Shown: positions 17,418-27,130, counted from the first letter of the stretch. The stretch is 64,000 nucleotides of DNA from an uncultured Eubacteriales bacterium (GCA_949284175.1 CASDVE010000005.1:52150-116149); one strand, 5' to 3'. Program-made: numbers and translations. The notes: generated by a model not told the origin, from the letters alone.

Positions 17418-18374
17418 ATGGTAGATGTCATTTTATTTGGAGAGCCTATGGCATTATTTGCCGCAAAGGAAGAAGGTGCCCTTGAAGAGGCGACTACATT
17501 TAAACGTATGTTGGCAGGAGCAGAAGTCAATGTATCTATTGGTCTTACAAGACTTGGATTTGATGTGTTATATGCAACGAGGTTGGGAACCGATCCTTTT
17601 GGTGATTATATTGAAAAAAAGTTAAAACAAGAGGGAATTAGAACGAACATTGTAAGAGATCGGTATCATCCAACTGGTTTTCAATGGAAAAATCATGTTT
17701 TAAAAGGAGATCCATCCACGTATTATTTAAGAAAAAATAGTGCAGCCTCTTGTTTAACAGAAGAGGATGTCAATGCAATTGATTTTACAGGGGCAAAACT
17801 TCTACATATTACAGGAATTTTACCAGCTCTTTCTTTAAGCAGTCGAAATGCTGTTTATCGAATGATTGAAAAGGCGAGGGAGCATCATATGATGGTATCA
17901 TTTGATCCGAATTTAAGACCAAGCCTTTGGGAAAGTGAAAGTGCCATGATTCGCGTGATCAATGATTTAGCTTCAAAATCTGACATTGTTTTACCGGGAA
18001 CTGCGGAAGGGAAGATTTTGATGGGCAGCGATGATCCAGAAGAAATCGGTCGTTTTTATCAAGAAGCAGGAGCAAAACTTGTCGTTGTAAAGTTAGGAGC
18101 AGAAGGTGCCTATGGAGTTATGAAACGAGAAGACGGAACAGTAGAACAAGGGTATTTTAAAGGCTATCCAGCAAAAACAGTTGTGGATACGGTTGGAGCA
18201 GGGGATGGATTTGCAGTAGGTGTGTTGAGCACATTTTTAGAAGGTGGTTGTCTGGAGAAAATGTGTGATAGAGGGAATATCATTGGTTCTATGCAGGTGA
18301 TGGTAGAGAGTGATAATGAAGATTTACCAACAAGAGAAGAGATAGCACAATTCAAAGCAAGTTTTACACAATAA
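17418..18374 (+). CDS. kdgK: 2-keto-3-deoxygluconate kinase
   Basis: PfkB-family kinase phosphorylating KDG to 2-keto-3-deoxy-6-phosphogluconate. The 318-residue protein carries the N-terminal substrate segment MLAGAEVNVSIGLTRLG (about 31-47) and the C-terminal PfkB signature DTVGAGDGFAVGV (about 256-268), whose Asp in GAGD is the catalytic base. Its place between kduD and eda fixes the likely substrate. The ATG follows AAGGAG with good spacing. Confidence 0.93.
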   Translation: MVDVILFGEPMALFAAKEEGALEEATTFKRMLAGAEVNVSIGLTRLGFDVLYATRLGTDPFGDYIEKKLKQEGIRTNIVRDRYHPTGFQWKNHVLKGDPSTYYLRKNSAASCLTEEDVNAIDFTGAKLLHITGILPALSLSSRNAVYRMIEKAREHHMMVSFDPNLRPSLWESESAMIRVINDLASKSDIVLPGTAEGKILMGSDDPEEIGRFYQEAGAKLVVVKLGAEGAYGVMKREDGTVEQGYFKGYPAKTVVDTVGAGDGFAVGVLSTFLEGGCLEKMCDRGNIIGSMQVMVESDNEDLPTREEIAQFKASFTQ

Positions 18375-18419
18375 TAAAAAGAAAGCAAAATCTTGACTTA
18401 AATTAGGAAGGAAAAAGAA

Positions 18420-19049
18420 ATGAACGAATTAATACAAAAGTTAAAAGAAATCCGAATTGTTCCAGTTGTAAAAATTGATGATGCAAAAAAAGCCGTTCCT
18501 CTTGCAAAATCTTTAATCGAGGGTGGAATCCCTTGTGCAGAAGTGACATTTCGAACAGAAGGTGCAAAGGAAGCCATTAAGGAAATGCACGAGGCTTATC
18601 CTGATATGTTGATAGGAGCGGGAACGGTGTTAAATGCAAAACAGGTGGATGAGGCAATAGAGGCGGGAGCTACCTTTATCGTCAGTCCGGGATTGAATCC
18701 TAATACTGTGAAATATTGTAAAGAAAAAGGGATTCCAATTCTTCCTGGTGTAGCAACCGCTAGTGAAATTGAACAGGCAATAGAATTAGGGCTTTGTGCT
18801 GTAAAGTTTTTCCCAGCAGAAGCCAATGGAGGATTAAAAACATTAAAGGCACTTTCCGCACCATATTATAAGATGGAATTTATGCCAACAGGTGGGATTC
18901 AGGAGTCAAATGTAAAAGAATATTTAGCCTTTGATAAAGTTATCGCTTGTGGTGGTAGTTGGATGGTAAAAGATGAACTGATAGAAAATGAAAAGTTTGA
19001 AGAAATTCAAGCATTAGCACAAAAAGCCATGGCACTTGTAACAGAATAA
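18420..19049 (+). CDS. eda: KDPG aldolase
   Basis: Class I aldolase cleaving 2-keto-3-deoxy-6-phosphogluconate to pyruvate and glyceraldehyde-3-phosphate, the last step of the pathway. The 209-residue protein has Glu41 in EVTFRT (general acid/base), GAGTVL, and the Schiff-base lysine Lys129 in AVKFFPAE. Many members also cleave 4-hydroxy-2-oxoglutarate. It is the last gene of the operon; a terminator follows within 50 bases. Confidence 0.96.
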   Translation: MNELIQKLKEIRIVPVVKIDDAKKAVPLAKSLIEGGIPCAEVTFRTEGAKEAIKEMHEAYPDMLIGAGTVLNAKQVDEAIEAGATFIVSPGLNPNTVKYCKEKGIPILPGVATASEIEQAIELGLCAVKFFPAEANGGLKTLKALSAPYYKMEFMPTGGIQESNVKEYLAFDKVIACGGSWMVKDELIENEKFEEIQALAQKAMALVTE

Positions 19050-19060
19050 AAAGACGATAA

Positions 19061-19095
19061 AAAAGCAGTGGAGTAAGGGAATCCACTGCTTTTTT
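19061..19095 (+). terminator. Terminator of the GH28-eda operon
   Basis: AAAAGCAGTGGA (19061-19072) pairs with TCCACTGCTTTT (19082-19093), followed by more T. Confidence 0.88.
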
Positions 19096-19440
19096 GAGGG
19101 CTAATGTTTAATTGTGCATATGCACAGGTGTAAGAGTAGGAAAATAAGGGAATTCCCTATTCTTACGAAAGAAATATTGTTTCTCAATGTTAAGAAGGTA
19201 GTACATCATCAATAACATTAGGAGAGGTTTTGCTTGATGACATTATAATAGCATAAATAGATTGATTAATCAATACATAAATTAAAAAAATTTAAAAATT
19301 TTTGGAAAGGCTATTGCTATATGAAAAAAAGTGTGATATAAATAATACAGAAAAACAAACTAGTAATAGTTACTGATATTAAATTTGAAAGTTTGAAGAA
19401 TATTCCTTCTCACTTTGTACAAAATTATAAGAGAAAAGAA
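19096..19440. other. Intergenic stretch with several palindromes, no gene
   Basis: No supported coding frame. It holds three perfect palindromes: GTGCATATGCAC (19114-19125), AGGGAATTCCCT (about 19147-19158, framed by GTAAGA and TCTTAC at 19129 and 19160) and ATTGATTAATCAAT (19261-19274). A possible promoter, TTGCTA-N17-TATAAA, starts near 19314. The rest is AT-rich. It may hold regulatory sites for rubredoxin or a small RNA. Confidence 0.5.
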
Positions 19441-19469
19441 TTGTTTCTTTATTTGGAAAATGTTAGAAT
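19441..19469 (+). promoter_or_regulatory. Promoter of the rubredoxin gene
   Basis: TTGTTT (19441-19446), 17-base spacer, TAGAAT (19464-19469), 30 bases before the start codon. Confidence 0.6.
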
Positions 19470-19498
19470 AAAAAAAACAAAAAAGGAGAATTTGAATT

Positions 19499-19660
19499 AT
19501 GAAAAAGTATGTATGTGAACCATGTGGATATGTTTATGACCCAGAAGTAGGAGATCCAGACGGAGGAATCGCTCCAGGAACAGCTTTTGAAGATATTCCA
19601 GATGATTGGGTTTGTCCAATCTGCGGAATGGGTAAAGAAGTATTCGTAGTAGAAGAATAA
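19499..19660 (+). CDS. Rubredoxin
   Basis: A 53-residue one-iron electron carrier. It reads [15 protein letters not shown] at the start and VCPICGMGK near the end, giving the two CxxCG knuckles (Cys6, Cys9, Cys39, Cys42) that hold the Fe(Cys)4 centre, with the usual [15 protein letters not shown] core. AAGGAG precedes the ATG. In anaerobes rubredoxin passes electrons to oxygen- or peroxide-reducing enzymes; no such partner is adjacent. It is a single gene with its own promoter and terminator. Confidence 0.97.
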   Translation: MKKYVCEPCGYVYDPEVGDPDGGIAPGTAFEDIPDDWVCPICGMGKEVFVVEE

Positions 19661-19675
19661 TTAAAATAAGCAATA

Positions 19676-19723
19676 AAAACTCTCCCTATAAACAGAAGAT
19701 TTTGTTTATAGGGGGAGTTTTTT
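19676..19723 (+). terminator. Terminator of rubredoxin
   Basis: AAAACTCTCCCTATAAACA (from 19677) pairs with TGTTTATAGGGGGAGTTTT around an eight-base loop, with a T6 run. Confidence 0.88.
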
Positions 19724-19850
19724 CTATGGTTCTCTTAGTTGCCAGTTCAGAACATATCATGTAAAATAAGAATAACCGTTTGACTAGGTGAAAACCTATA
19801 TCAATGAAAAGATAAGATAGATTTTAGGATAGAACAAAGGAGTTTATAGT

Positions 19851-21404
19851 ATGAGTATTTTGAATGTGGAACATTTAAGTCATGGATTTGGAGATCGTGC
19901 CATTTTTAATGATGTATCATTCCGCTTATTAAAGGGAGAACATATAGGGCTTGTTGGAGCCAATGGGGAAGGAAAATCCACCTTTATGAATATCGTAACA
20001 GGAAAGTTAATGCCGGATGAAGGAAAAGTGGAATGGGCAAAGAATGTTCGAGTTGGATACCTTGATCAGCATACGGTATTAGAAAAAGGGATGACCATTC
20101 GGGATGTGTTAAAATCCGCTTTTGCTTTCTTATTTGAATTGGAAGAAAAAATGAATCAGATATGCGATGAAATGGGCTCTGCTGATGAAGATACCATGAT
20201 GGCGATGATGGAAGAGCTTGGCACGATACAAGATCTTTTAACCAATCATGATTTTTATTTAATTGATTCAAAAGTAGAAGAAGTAGGACGTGCCTTAGGT
20301 CTTACGGATATTGGACTTGATCGGGATGTAACGGATTTATCCGGTGGACAACGAACAAAGGTACTACTTGCAAAGTTACTGCTTGAAAAACCAGACATCC
20401 TTTTGTTAGATGAGCCTACCAATTATTTGGATGAAGGGCATATTGAATGGTTAAAGCGTTATTTGCTTGATTATGAAAATGCGTTTATTCTGATCTCACA
20501 TGATATTCCATTTTTAAATAGCGTTGTTAATTTAATTTATCATATGGAAAATCAAGAGTTAAATCGTTATGTTGGAGATTATGATAAGTTCCAAGAAGTG
20601 TATGCAGTGAAAAAAGCACAGCTTGAGGCGGCATATCGAAGACAGCAACAAGAGATTGAAGATTTAAAAGATTTTGTTGCAAGAAATAAAGCGAGAGTTT
20701 CTACAAGAAATATGGCCATGTCACGTCAAAAGAAATTGGATAAGATGGAAGTGATTGAACTTGCCAAAGAGAAGCCAAAGCCAGAATTTCAATTTAAAGA
20801 GGCAAGAACGGCTGGAAAAGTCATTTTTGAAACAGAAGATCTTGTCATTGGTTATGATAAGCCACTTTCTAAGCCAATAAATTTTAGAATGGAACGTGGA
20901 GAAAAAATCGCATTAGTTGGAGCAAATGGAATTGGTAAAACAACGTTTTTAAAGAGTATTTTAGGGCTTTTACCAGCTTTTTCAGGAAAAAGCCATTTAG
21001 GAGATTATTTATATCAAGGATACTTTGAACAAGAGATGACACCGGATAAAAATGTCACTTGCATTGAAGAGATATGGAAAGAATTTCCGGGATATTCTCA
21101 ATATGAAGTGCGTGCTGCATTGGCAAAGTGTGGGCTTACCACAAAGCATATTGAAAGTCAAGTTAGAGTATTGAGCGGTGGGGAACAGGCAAAAGTTCGT
21201 CTTTGTAAATTAATCAATCGAGAAACCAATGTTTTACTTCTTGACGAACCGACCAACCATTTGGATGTGGATGCCAAAGAGGAGTTAAAACGTGCATTAA
21301 AAGAATATAAAGGAAGCATTTTGCTCATTTGCCATGAACCTGAATTTTATCAAGATGTTGTGGATAAAATTTGGAATTTGGAAGAGTATTCTTTATTGGC
21401 ATAA
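19851..21404 (+). CDS. ABC-F family ATPase (ribosome-associated type)
   Basis: A 517-residue soluble protein with two ABC domains and no membrane part. Domain 1 has Walker A GANGEGKS (37-44), signature LSGGQRTK and Walker B LLLDEPTNYLD; domain 2 has GANGIGKTT (near 356), LSGGEQAK and LLLDEPTNHLD. The linker between them (about 245-310) is charged and helical, as in ABC-F translation factors acting at the ribosomal E site. The EGKS form of the first Walker A and the overall length resemble the YkpA/YbiT branch, which is not mainly antibiotic resistance. It is monocistronic. Confidence 0.92.
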   Translation: MSILNVEHLSHGFGDRAIFNDVSFRLLKGEHIGLVGANGEGKSTFMNIVTGKLMPDEGKVEWAKNVRVGYLDQHTVLEKGMTIRDVLKSAFAFLFELEEKMNQICDEMGSADEDTMMAMMEELGTIQDLLTNHDFYLIDSKVEEVGRALGLTDIGLDRDVTDLSGGQRTKVLLAKLLLEKPDILLLDEPTNYLDEGHIEWLKRYLLDYENAFILISHDIPFLNSVVNLIYHMENQELNRYVGDYDKFQEVYAVKKAQLEAAYRRQQQEIEDLKDFVARNKARVSTRNMAMSRQKKLDKMEVIELAKEKPKPEFQFKEARTAGKVIFETEDLVIGYDKPLSKPINFRMERGEKIALVGANGIGKTTFLKSILGLLPAFSGKSHLGDYLYQGYFEQEMTPDKNVTCIEEIWKEFPGYSQYEVRAALAKCGLTTKHIESQVRVLSGGEQAKVRLCKLINRETNVLLLDEPTNHLDVDAKEELKRALKEYKGSILLICHEPEFYQDVVDKIWNLEEYSLLA

Positions 21405-21427
21405 TATCCTATAAAAGAATTGATTCA

Positions 21428-21466
21428 ACCCTCAGAACATAGAAATGGATTCTGAGGGTATTTTTT
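21428..21466 (+). terminator. Terminator of the ABC-F gene
   Basis: ACCCTCAGAA (21428-21437) pairs with TTCTGAGGGT (21450-21459), then T-rich sequence. A second imperfect repeat, ATGATAAGAAA / TTTCCTATCAT, follows directly. Confidence 0.83.
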
Positions 21467-21557
21467 GTATGATAAGAAATCTCTTTCCTATCATACAAAA
21501 AGCAATGCGTGCAAACGATAAGGCGTATTTTGTTCTATGAAACTAAGGGGGTATTTT

Positions 21558-22145
21558 ATGAATATTATTTATGTAGTGCTTATTATAGTTATTATGTTCG
21601 ATTTTTTCCGTACAAAAAAGAAAGAAGAGCATAAGAAAAAAGTTTCACCAGAAAAAAAGGTAGGAAATCTGCTCCAAAAGATCAATCAGAGTTTGGAAAG
21701 TTTTCATGATCTGAATGAGCCAGAAGTAAAAGAAGAAAAAACAGAGAGAAGAAAAGAAGGACTGATAGAAGAAAGAATGGAAGAGGACAAACAGAACGTG
21801 CTATTAGAAAAAGAACCAAACGTAGAGAAAAGAGCCTTTATAACAGAGCGTTATGAACTTCCTAAGAAAAATGGCATAGGGGAAATAAAAACATTGGATA
21901 TGCTATCCCTTGGTGAAATTCCAGACTATGCTAGCTCTCTTTTAGAGGTAGAACAAAATGACGATTTGGATTCTTTGATGGATTATGATTTTGATACGTT
22001 TGATCTTGATATTTCACTGCCGATACAGGAGGATGTGGAGTATGACCACAGCATAAGTCAATATGAGGAAAGGGATGTAGCATCTATATTAGAAAAATTT
22101 GAGATAGAAGACGTGACTGGTTTTAAGAGAAAAAATAGAATTTGA
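21558..22145 (+). CDS. Membrane-anchored acidic protein of unknown function
   Basis: I do not recognise a family. The 195-residue product starts with one strongly hydrophobic helix (MNIIYVVLIIVIMFDFF, 1-17), then a basic patch (RTKKKEEHKKK), then a long Glu/Lys-rich and finally Asp/Glu-rich cytoplasmic part, with a conserved-looking end (DVASILEKFEIEDVTGFKRK). The basic patch after the helix predicts an inside C-terminus. The start at 21558 follows AAGGGGG; an ATG at 21537 would place that site inside the frame. It lies about 110 bases ahead of gdpP, which has its own promoter, so a functional link is unproven. Confidence 0.75.
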   Translation: MNIIYVVLIIVIMFDFFRTKKKEEHKKKVSPEKKVGNLLQKINQSLESFHDLNEPEVKEEKTERRKEGLIEERMEEDKQNVLLEKEPNVEKRAFITERYELPKKNGIGEIKTLDMLSLGEIPDYASSLLEVEQNDDLDSLMDYDFDTFDLDISLPIQEDVEYDHSISQYEERDVASILEKFEIEDVTGFKRKNRI

Positions 22146-22172
22146 TAGAAAATATAGGGAAGACAAATTGGA

Positions 22173-22201
22173 CTGACAAATAGTTTTATGTATGCTATAA
22201 T
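22173..22201 (+). promoter_or_regulatory. Sigma-A promoter of gdpP-rplI-dnaB
   Basis: CTGACA (22173-22178), 17-base spacer, TATAAT (22196-22201), about 50 bases before gdpP. Confidence 0.75.
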
Positions 22202-22254
22202 ATTCCCAAAGGACAGGAAAAAAGAAACTGTTTTTTAGAATACAGGAGGCAAAT

Positions 22255-24306
22255 ATGAAGGATAAGAAGATATTGAGCCAGAGAATTGAGAAATGTATAA
22301 AGGCTCCAATGCTCACAGCGGTTCTACTTCTTTGTATGGTTGGAATTCTTTTTACACAAAGTACAGATGCTGGTATCATCGGGCTTGTCTTTGTGGTGAT
22401 ATATTTAGGAATTCTTGTCATTTACTATGTAAAAATAAAGCCTGAGATTTTAACAGAACTTACCCAGTTTGCGTTAGAACAAGGGCAAGTGCAACACCAT
22501 TTGCTAAAAGAATTGGGACTTCCTTATATTTTGACAGACTTACAAGGAAAGATTCTTTGGTACAATGATGCGTTTAAATCTATTGTGGTAGAAGAGGATT
22601 GGCAATTAAAAAATCAAGTTCATCAGATGTTTTCGGAACTGGGTAAGGAGAGTTTTCCAACAGAAGAGGGAGAAGAAAAGCGTATTCCCATCCTCTATGA
22701 TGGGAAGAATTACTCTGTGGAAATCAAGAGAACTTGTATTAGAGAATTGCTTCAAGAAAGTGAAGAAAAACAAGAAGTGATCGATGCCAATACGATGCTT
22801 GCCTTTTACTTTTATGATGAAACCAAGTTGCAACAATACATCAAAGAGAATCAAGAACAGCGTCTTGTGGCAGGGCTGATTTATATTGATAACTATGAAG
22901 AAGTTCTTGATAGTATTGAAGAAGTAAGGCAGTCTTTGCTTGTGGCTTTAATCGAGCGAAAGATCAATAAGTATATGCAAAATATAGATGCAATCTGTAA
23001 GAAAATTGAAAAAGATAAGTTTATTGTTGTCTTTCAACAAAAATATTTATCCCAGTTGGAGTCGACAAAGTTTTCGATTTTGGATGAGGTTCGTTCTATT
23101 AACATTGGAAATGAAATGGCAGTTACCTTAAGTATTAGTCTTGGTGTCAATCGTCCGAATTATATTCAAGCCTATGAAAATGCCCGTATGGCTATGGATC
23201 TTGCCTTAGGAAGAGGTGGAGATCAAGCGGTTGTAAAAGATGGCGATAAGATCTCTTATTACGGGGGAAAGACACAGGTAGTTGAAAAAAGCACAAGGGT
23301 AAAAGCGAGGGTGAAAGCCCATGCTCTTCGTGAAATTATGGAAACAAAGGATGAAGTTATTATTATGGGACATCGGTTTCCAGATGTGGACTCCATTGGT
23401 GCTGCTTTAGGAATTTATCGTCTAGCTAAGACTCTCAACAAAAAGGCTCATATCGTCATTAATGAGGCCACAATTTCCATCCGTCCAATTTTAAATAATT
23501 TTATGGAGGATGGCTCCTATGAGGAGGATTTATTTGTTGATAGTGGGCAGGCAATCAGCATGACAAAACCTAGTACATTATTAGTTGTGGTGGATGTGAA
23601 TCGCCCAAGTTATACGGAATGTCAAGAATTGCTTTCATTAACAAAAAGTATTGTTGTATTTGATCACCATAGACAGACAAGTGAAGTGATTGAAAATGCC
23701 GTTCTTTCTTATATTGAACCATATGCCTCTTCCTCATGTGAAATGGTGGCTGAGATCTTGCAGTACATTCCAGATAAGCCAAAATTAAAACCGATTGAGG
23801 CGGATGCTATGTATTCAGGAATGCTTGTGGATACGGATAATTTTGTGACAAAAACAGGAGTCCGTACGTTTGAGGCAGCAGCATTTTTAAGAAGAAATGG
23901 TGCAGACGTTGTTCGTGTTCGAAAGATGTTTAGAAATAGCATGGATAGTTATAAACTTCGAGCAGAAGTTATTCGGCAAGCGGAAGTATATCTGGATGAG
24001 TTTGCCATTTCTGTTATGCCAAGTGCCGGTGTGGATAGTCCAAATGTGTTAGCGGCACAAGCAGCCAATGAACTATTGGATATTGAAGGAATACGGGCAT
24101 CATTTGTTATGACAGAGATCGGAAAGCAGATCTTTATTAGTGCTCGTTCCATTGATGATGTGAACGTACAGGTAATTATGGAAAAATTAGGCGGAGGCGG
24201 TCATTTGAATGTGGCAGGTGCTCAGCTTAATGATACATTCATTGAGGATGCTGTGGAACAATTAAAACAGATACTTGATACTATGAAGACAGAAGGAGAT
24301 ATTTAA
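22255..24306 (+). CDS. gdpP: Cyclic-di-AMP phosphodiesterase GdpP
   Basis: Membrane-bound DHH-DHHA1 phosphodiesterase that cleaves c-di-AMP and so tunes K+ transport and cell wall stress. The 683-residue protein has two N-terminal helices (about 16-35 and 40-58), a PAS-like region (about 80-165), a degenerate GGDEF domain (about 200-340; GRGGDQ is all that remains of the motif), a DHH domain with [12 protein letters not shown] (near 371), DHH in VVFDHHRQ (near 469), and DHHA1 with [10 protein letters not shown] (near 645). The rplI start lies one base beyond the stop, the same gdpP-rplI-dnaB order known from Bacillus and many Firmicutes. Confidence 0.96.
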   Translation: MKDKKILSQRIEKCIKAPMLTAVLLLCMVGILFTQSTDAGIIGLVFVVIYLGILVIYYVKIKPEILTELTQFALEQGQVQHHLLKELGLPYILTDLQGKILWYNDAFKSIVVEEDWQLKNQVHQMFSELGKESFPTEEGEEKRIPILYDGKNYSVEIKRTCIRELLQESEEKQEVIDANTMLAFYFYDETKLQQYIKENQEQRLVAGLIYIDNYEEVLDSIEEVRQSLLVALIERKINKYMQNIDAICKKIEKDKFIVVFQQKYLSQLESTKFSILDEVRSINIGNEMAVTLSISLGVNRPNYIQAYENARMAMDLALGRGGDQAVVKDGDKISYYGGKTQVVEKSTRVKARVKAHALREIMETKDEVIIMGHRFPDVDSIGAALGIYRLAKTLNKKAHIVINEATISIRPILNNFMEDGSYEEDLFVDSGQAISMTKPSTLLVVVDVNRPSYTECQELLSLTKSIVVFDHHRQTSEVIENAVLSYIEPYASSSCEMVAEILQYIPDKPKLKPIEADAMYSGMLVDTDNFVTKTGVRTFEAAAFLRRNGADVVRVRKMFRNSMDSYKLRAEVIRQAEVYLDEFAISVMPSAGVDSPNVLAAQAANELLDIEGIRASFVMTEIGKQIFISARSIDDVNVQVIMEKLGGGGHLNVAGAQLNDTFIEDAVEQLKQILDTMKTEGDI

Positions 24307-24307
24307 C

Positions 24308-24754
24308 ATGAAAGTTATTTTATTAGAAGATGTAAAGAGTTTAGGGAAAAAAGGGGAACTTGTTAATGTAAATGATGGATACGCTCGCAATTTTATCCTT
24401 CCAAAAAAACTTGGGATAGAAGCCAATGCTAAAAATTTAAATGACTTAAAGTTAAAACGTGCAAATGATGCAAAAATTGCAGCAGAGCAGTTAGAAGCAG
24501 CAAAGAAATTAGCAGAAGATATGAAGGAAATGCAGATTACAGTTTCCATTAAAACAGGAGAAGGCGGAAAAACCTTTGGTTCTGTTTCCACAAAAGAAAT
24601 TGCACAAGCGGCAAAGGAACAGCTTCATTTAGAGCTTGATAAAAAGAAAATGCAGTTAGATGAAGCGATTAAAACAATTGGAACACATATGGTTCCAATT
24701 AAACTCCATCCACAAGTAACAGCATCTTTAAAAGTTATTGTGGAAGGAAAATAA
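24308..24754 (+). CDS. rplI: 50S ribosomal protein bL9
   Basis: A 148-residue L9 protein. It shows the N-terminal signature [19 protein letters not shown]...[13 protein letters not shown] in separate pieces, the long central helix rich in Ala and Lys (about 45-78), and the C-terminal domain with [12 protein letters not shown] and [11 protein letters not shown]. The start follows the gdpP stop directly. Confidence 0.97.
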   Translation: MKVILLEDVKSLGKKGELVNVNDGYARNFILPKKLGIEANAKNLNDLKLKRANDAKIAAEQLEAAKKLAEDMKEMQITVSIKTGEGGKTFGSVSTKEIAQAAKEQLHLELDKKKMQLDEAIKTIGTHMVPIKLHPQVTASLKVIVEGK

Positions 24755-24848
24755 GAAAAGAAAACAAAGAGCTGTCGTAGTCAGGAGTGGTTATGATGGC
24801 TCTTTCAAACTGTCAGTAGACAAGAAAGCATAGATAGAGGAAAGAAAC

Positions 24849-26180
24849 ATGGATGAGGCATTTATTAAAAAAATTCAACCGCATAGTTTAGAGGCGGAAC
24901 AGTCAGTCATTGGTTCAATGATTATGGATCGAGATGCGATTGTCGTAGTTTCTGATATTTTGACAAAGGACGACTTCTATCAAGGGCAATATGGCGTTTT
25001 ATTTGAAGCAATGGTAGAACTTTATAATGAAGGAAAACCAGTGGATCTTGTGACATTGCAAAACAAGTTAAAGGAAAAAGACGTGCCGGAGAGCATTAGC
25101 AACCTTGGATACATTAAGGAGCTTGTGTTAGCAGTTCCAACAGCGGCAAATGCAAAGCAATACGCAATGATTGTAAGGGATAAGGCGATGTTAAGACGTT
25201 TGATTAAAGTGACAGAAGACATTGCCAATGACTGCTATTTGGATAAAGAAGATGTGGATGATATTTTAGAAAAGACAGAAAAAGATATCTTTAAACTTCT
25301 TCAAAATCGTGCAGGAGATCAAGATTTTGTGCCGATTCGAGAGGTAGTATTAAATTCCTTAGATGCCATTGAAGCAGCAGCAAAGAATAAAGGGAAGGTT
25401 ACAGGAGTTCCAACTGGATTTATCGATCTGGATGCGAAGCTAACAGGACTTCATGCAGGAGAATTAATTTTGCTTGCAGCCCGTCCAGCTATGGGGAAAA
25501 CAGCTTTTGTGTTAAGTCTTACCCAGCATGCTGCATTTAAGGAGCAAGTCCCAACGGTTATTTTTAGCCTTGAAATGTCAAAAGAACAGCTTGTAACTCG
25601 TATGATTGCCAGTGAGTCCATGGTGGATTCTCAAAATATTCGTACTGGTAATTTGCAAGATCAGGATTGGGAAAAATTAATGGAGAGTGCTGGTATTATT
25701 GGAAATTCTAAGCTCATTATTGATGATACGCCAGGAATTACCATTTCAGAACTGCGTTCAAAATGCAGAAGGTATAAGCAATCCAATGGCTTAGGTCTTA
25801 TTATTATTGACTATTTACAGCTGATGGTGGGGGGAAAACGTTCTGAGTCAAGACAACAAGAAGTTGCGGAGATTTCACGATCATTAAAGGCACTTGCAAG
25901 AGAACTTGAAGTTCCAATTATCGCCCTATCTCAGCTCAGTCGAGCGGTGGAATCAAGACCAGATCATAGACCAATGCTTTCTGACCTTCGTGAATCCGGT
26001 TCTATTGAACAGGATGCGGACGTTGTTATGTTCATTTATCGTGATGAATATTATAATCCGGATACAGAAAAGAAAGGAATTGCGGAAATCATTGTTGCAA
26101 AACAAAGAAATGGTTCCACAGGACCAATTGAACTTGTGTGGTTAGGACAGTATACCAAGTTCGCAAACAAAGCTCGCTAA
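24849..26180 (+). CDS. dnaB: Replicative DNA helicase
   Basis: Hexameric helicase at the replication fork (called dnaC in Bacillus). The 443-residue protein has the N-terminal collar domain (PHSLEAEQSVIGSMI near 11) and the RecA-like domain with Walker A ARPAMGKTA (near 214), Walker B LIIIDYLQLM, and LSQLSRAVESRPDHRPMLSDLRESG. The full motor is intact and there is no intein. It lies 94 bases after rplI, a gap that holds only a weak GAGC/GCTC hairpin, so read-through from gdpP is likely. Its loader partner, dnaI with dnaD, lies near 55 kb in the same window. Confidence 0.97.
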   Translation: MDEAFIKKIQPHSLEAEQSVIGSMIMDRDAIVVVSDILTKDDFYQGQYGVLFEAMVELYNEGKPVDLVTLQNKLKEKDVPESISNLGYIKELVLAVPTAANAKQYAMIVRDKAMLRRLIKVTEDIANDCYLDKEDVDDILEKTEKDIFKLLQNRAGDQDFVPIREVVLNSLDAIEAAAKNKGKVTGVPTGFIDLDAKLTGLHAGELILLAARPAMGKTAFVLSLTQHAAFKEQVPTVIFSLEMSKEQLVTRMIASESMVDSQNIRTGNLQDQDWEKLMESAGIIGNSKLIIDDTPGITISELRSKCRRYKQSNGLGLIIIDYLQLMVGGKRSESRQQEVAEISRSLKALARELEVPIIALSQLSRAVESRPDHRPMLSDLRESGSIEQDADVVMFIYRDEYYNPDTEKKGIAEIIVAKQRNGSTGPIELVWLGQYTKFANKAR

Positions 26181-26278
26181 AAAGTTGCAAATGGTATGCA
26201 ACTCACATTTTATGCTTATATTCAAGCTAAGATTCCTTGGAATTTAGCATCTTAAAAATAAGTTTTTGTCAAATGATA

Positions 26279-26317
26279 GACGGAGAAGTTCTAAAAAAAG
26301 GATTTCTCCGTTTTTTT
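26279..26317 (+). terminator. Terminator after dnaB
   Basis: ACGGAGAA (26280-26287) pairs with TTCTCCGT (26304-26311) followed by a T7 run. An imperfect repeat with GCTAAGATTCC / GGAATTTAGC lies just before it. Confidence 0.84.
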
Positions 26318-26352
26318 GTGCTATTTAGTCCGAAAATAGATGACGGTATTCG

Positions 26353-26381
26353 TTGAGAGGGAAGAACTTGTCCACTATAAT
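26353..26381 (+). promoter_or_regulatory. Sigma-A promoter of the MerR-like gene
   Basis: TTGAGA (26353-26358), 17-base spacer, TATAAT (26376-26381), about 45 bases before the start codon. Confidence 0.75.
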
Positions 26382-26426
26382 TTACATTAAAAGGTAATAA
26401 GTTAAAGTGAAAGATGGAGGGCAAAT

Positions 26427-27119
26427 ATGAACGAACAACGATATATGATTTCTGACGCATCGAAGAAACTCGAAGTAGAACCTCATGTATTAAGGTACTG
26501 GGAAGAGGAGTTAAAAATGGAGATTCCTAGAAATGAGATGGGGCACCGCTGTTATTCTGAACGTGAAATCCATGTGTTAGAGCAGGTGAAGGAGTTAAAA
26601 CAAAATGGACTTCAGTTAAAAGCTATCAAACTTTTAATGGAGCAACTGTATAAAAAAGATGGAGTGGATGTAAAGAAGATTCTTGCAAAGAAAGATGAGT
26701 GGAACAAAAGGGCAGAACAAGAAGACGATGGAATTTTGCAAAGAGAAAAAGGGAAAAAAGAACAGGAGAAAACAGAGCAGTTTGCAGAAATGACAGTGAT
26801 TGAAACAACGGAATTTGTAGAGGGACAAGATGAACGGATGGATCAATTCCAAATGGTAATGAATAAGATCATTGCCAATGCTTTAATTGATAACAATGTT
26901 TTGTTAGGACAAGCCATTAGTGAGCAAGTGACAGAACGGGTGTTAAAAGAAATCGATTATCAGTTTCGTGTGAAAGAGGAGTTAGAGGAACAAAGATTTA
27001 AAAAACTGGATGAAACCATCAGAAATCGTCAACAGGCAAGGCTTGAAGCTGCTGCTGCACTTGAGAAGTCAAAAAAGCCTATGAAGAGAAAGAAAAAAAG
27101 ATTTTTTATGAGAAAATAA
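26427..27119 (+). CDS. MerR-type helix-turn-helix protein with coiled coil (RacA-like layout)
   Basis: A 230-residue protein. Residues 5-72 are a MerR winged helix (MISDASKKLEVEPHVLRYWE and the basic wing RNEMGHRCYSEREI). The rest is a long charged helical region, probably coiled coil (about 75-215), ending in a strongly basic tail (KKPMKRKKKRFF). It lacks a MerR effector domain with metal-binding cysteines. The layout of MerR head, coiled coil and basic end resembles RacA, which anchors the chromosome at the poles in sporulating Bacillus. The resemblance is in architecture only. It sits just behind dnaB with its own promoter. Confidence 0.8.
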   Translation: MNEQRYMISDASKKLEVEPHVLRYWEEELKMEIPRNEMGHRCYSEREIHVLEQVKELKQNGLQLKAIKLLMEQLYKKDGVDVKKILAKKDEWNKRAEQEDDGILQREKGKKEQEKTEQFAEMTVIETTEFVEGQDERMDQFQMVMNKIIANALIDNNVLLGQAISEQVTERVLKEIDYQFRVKEELEEQRFKKLDETIRNRQQARLEAAAALEKSKKPMKRKKKRFFMRK

Positions 27120-27130
27120 TGGGGATAAAA

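Noticed and set aside
19261..19274. FNR/CRP-type site ATTGATTAATCAAT
   Set aside because: Half-sites match but the spacer is two bases instead of four; left as a palindrome only.
24262..24591. 109-codon minus-strand frame
   Set aside because: Antisense to rplI, without start signals.
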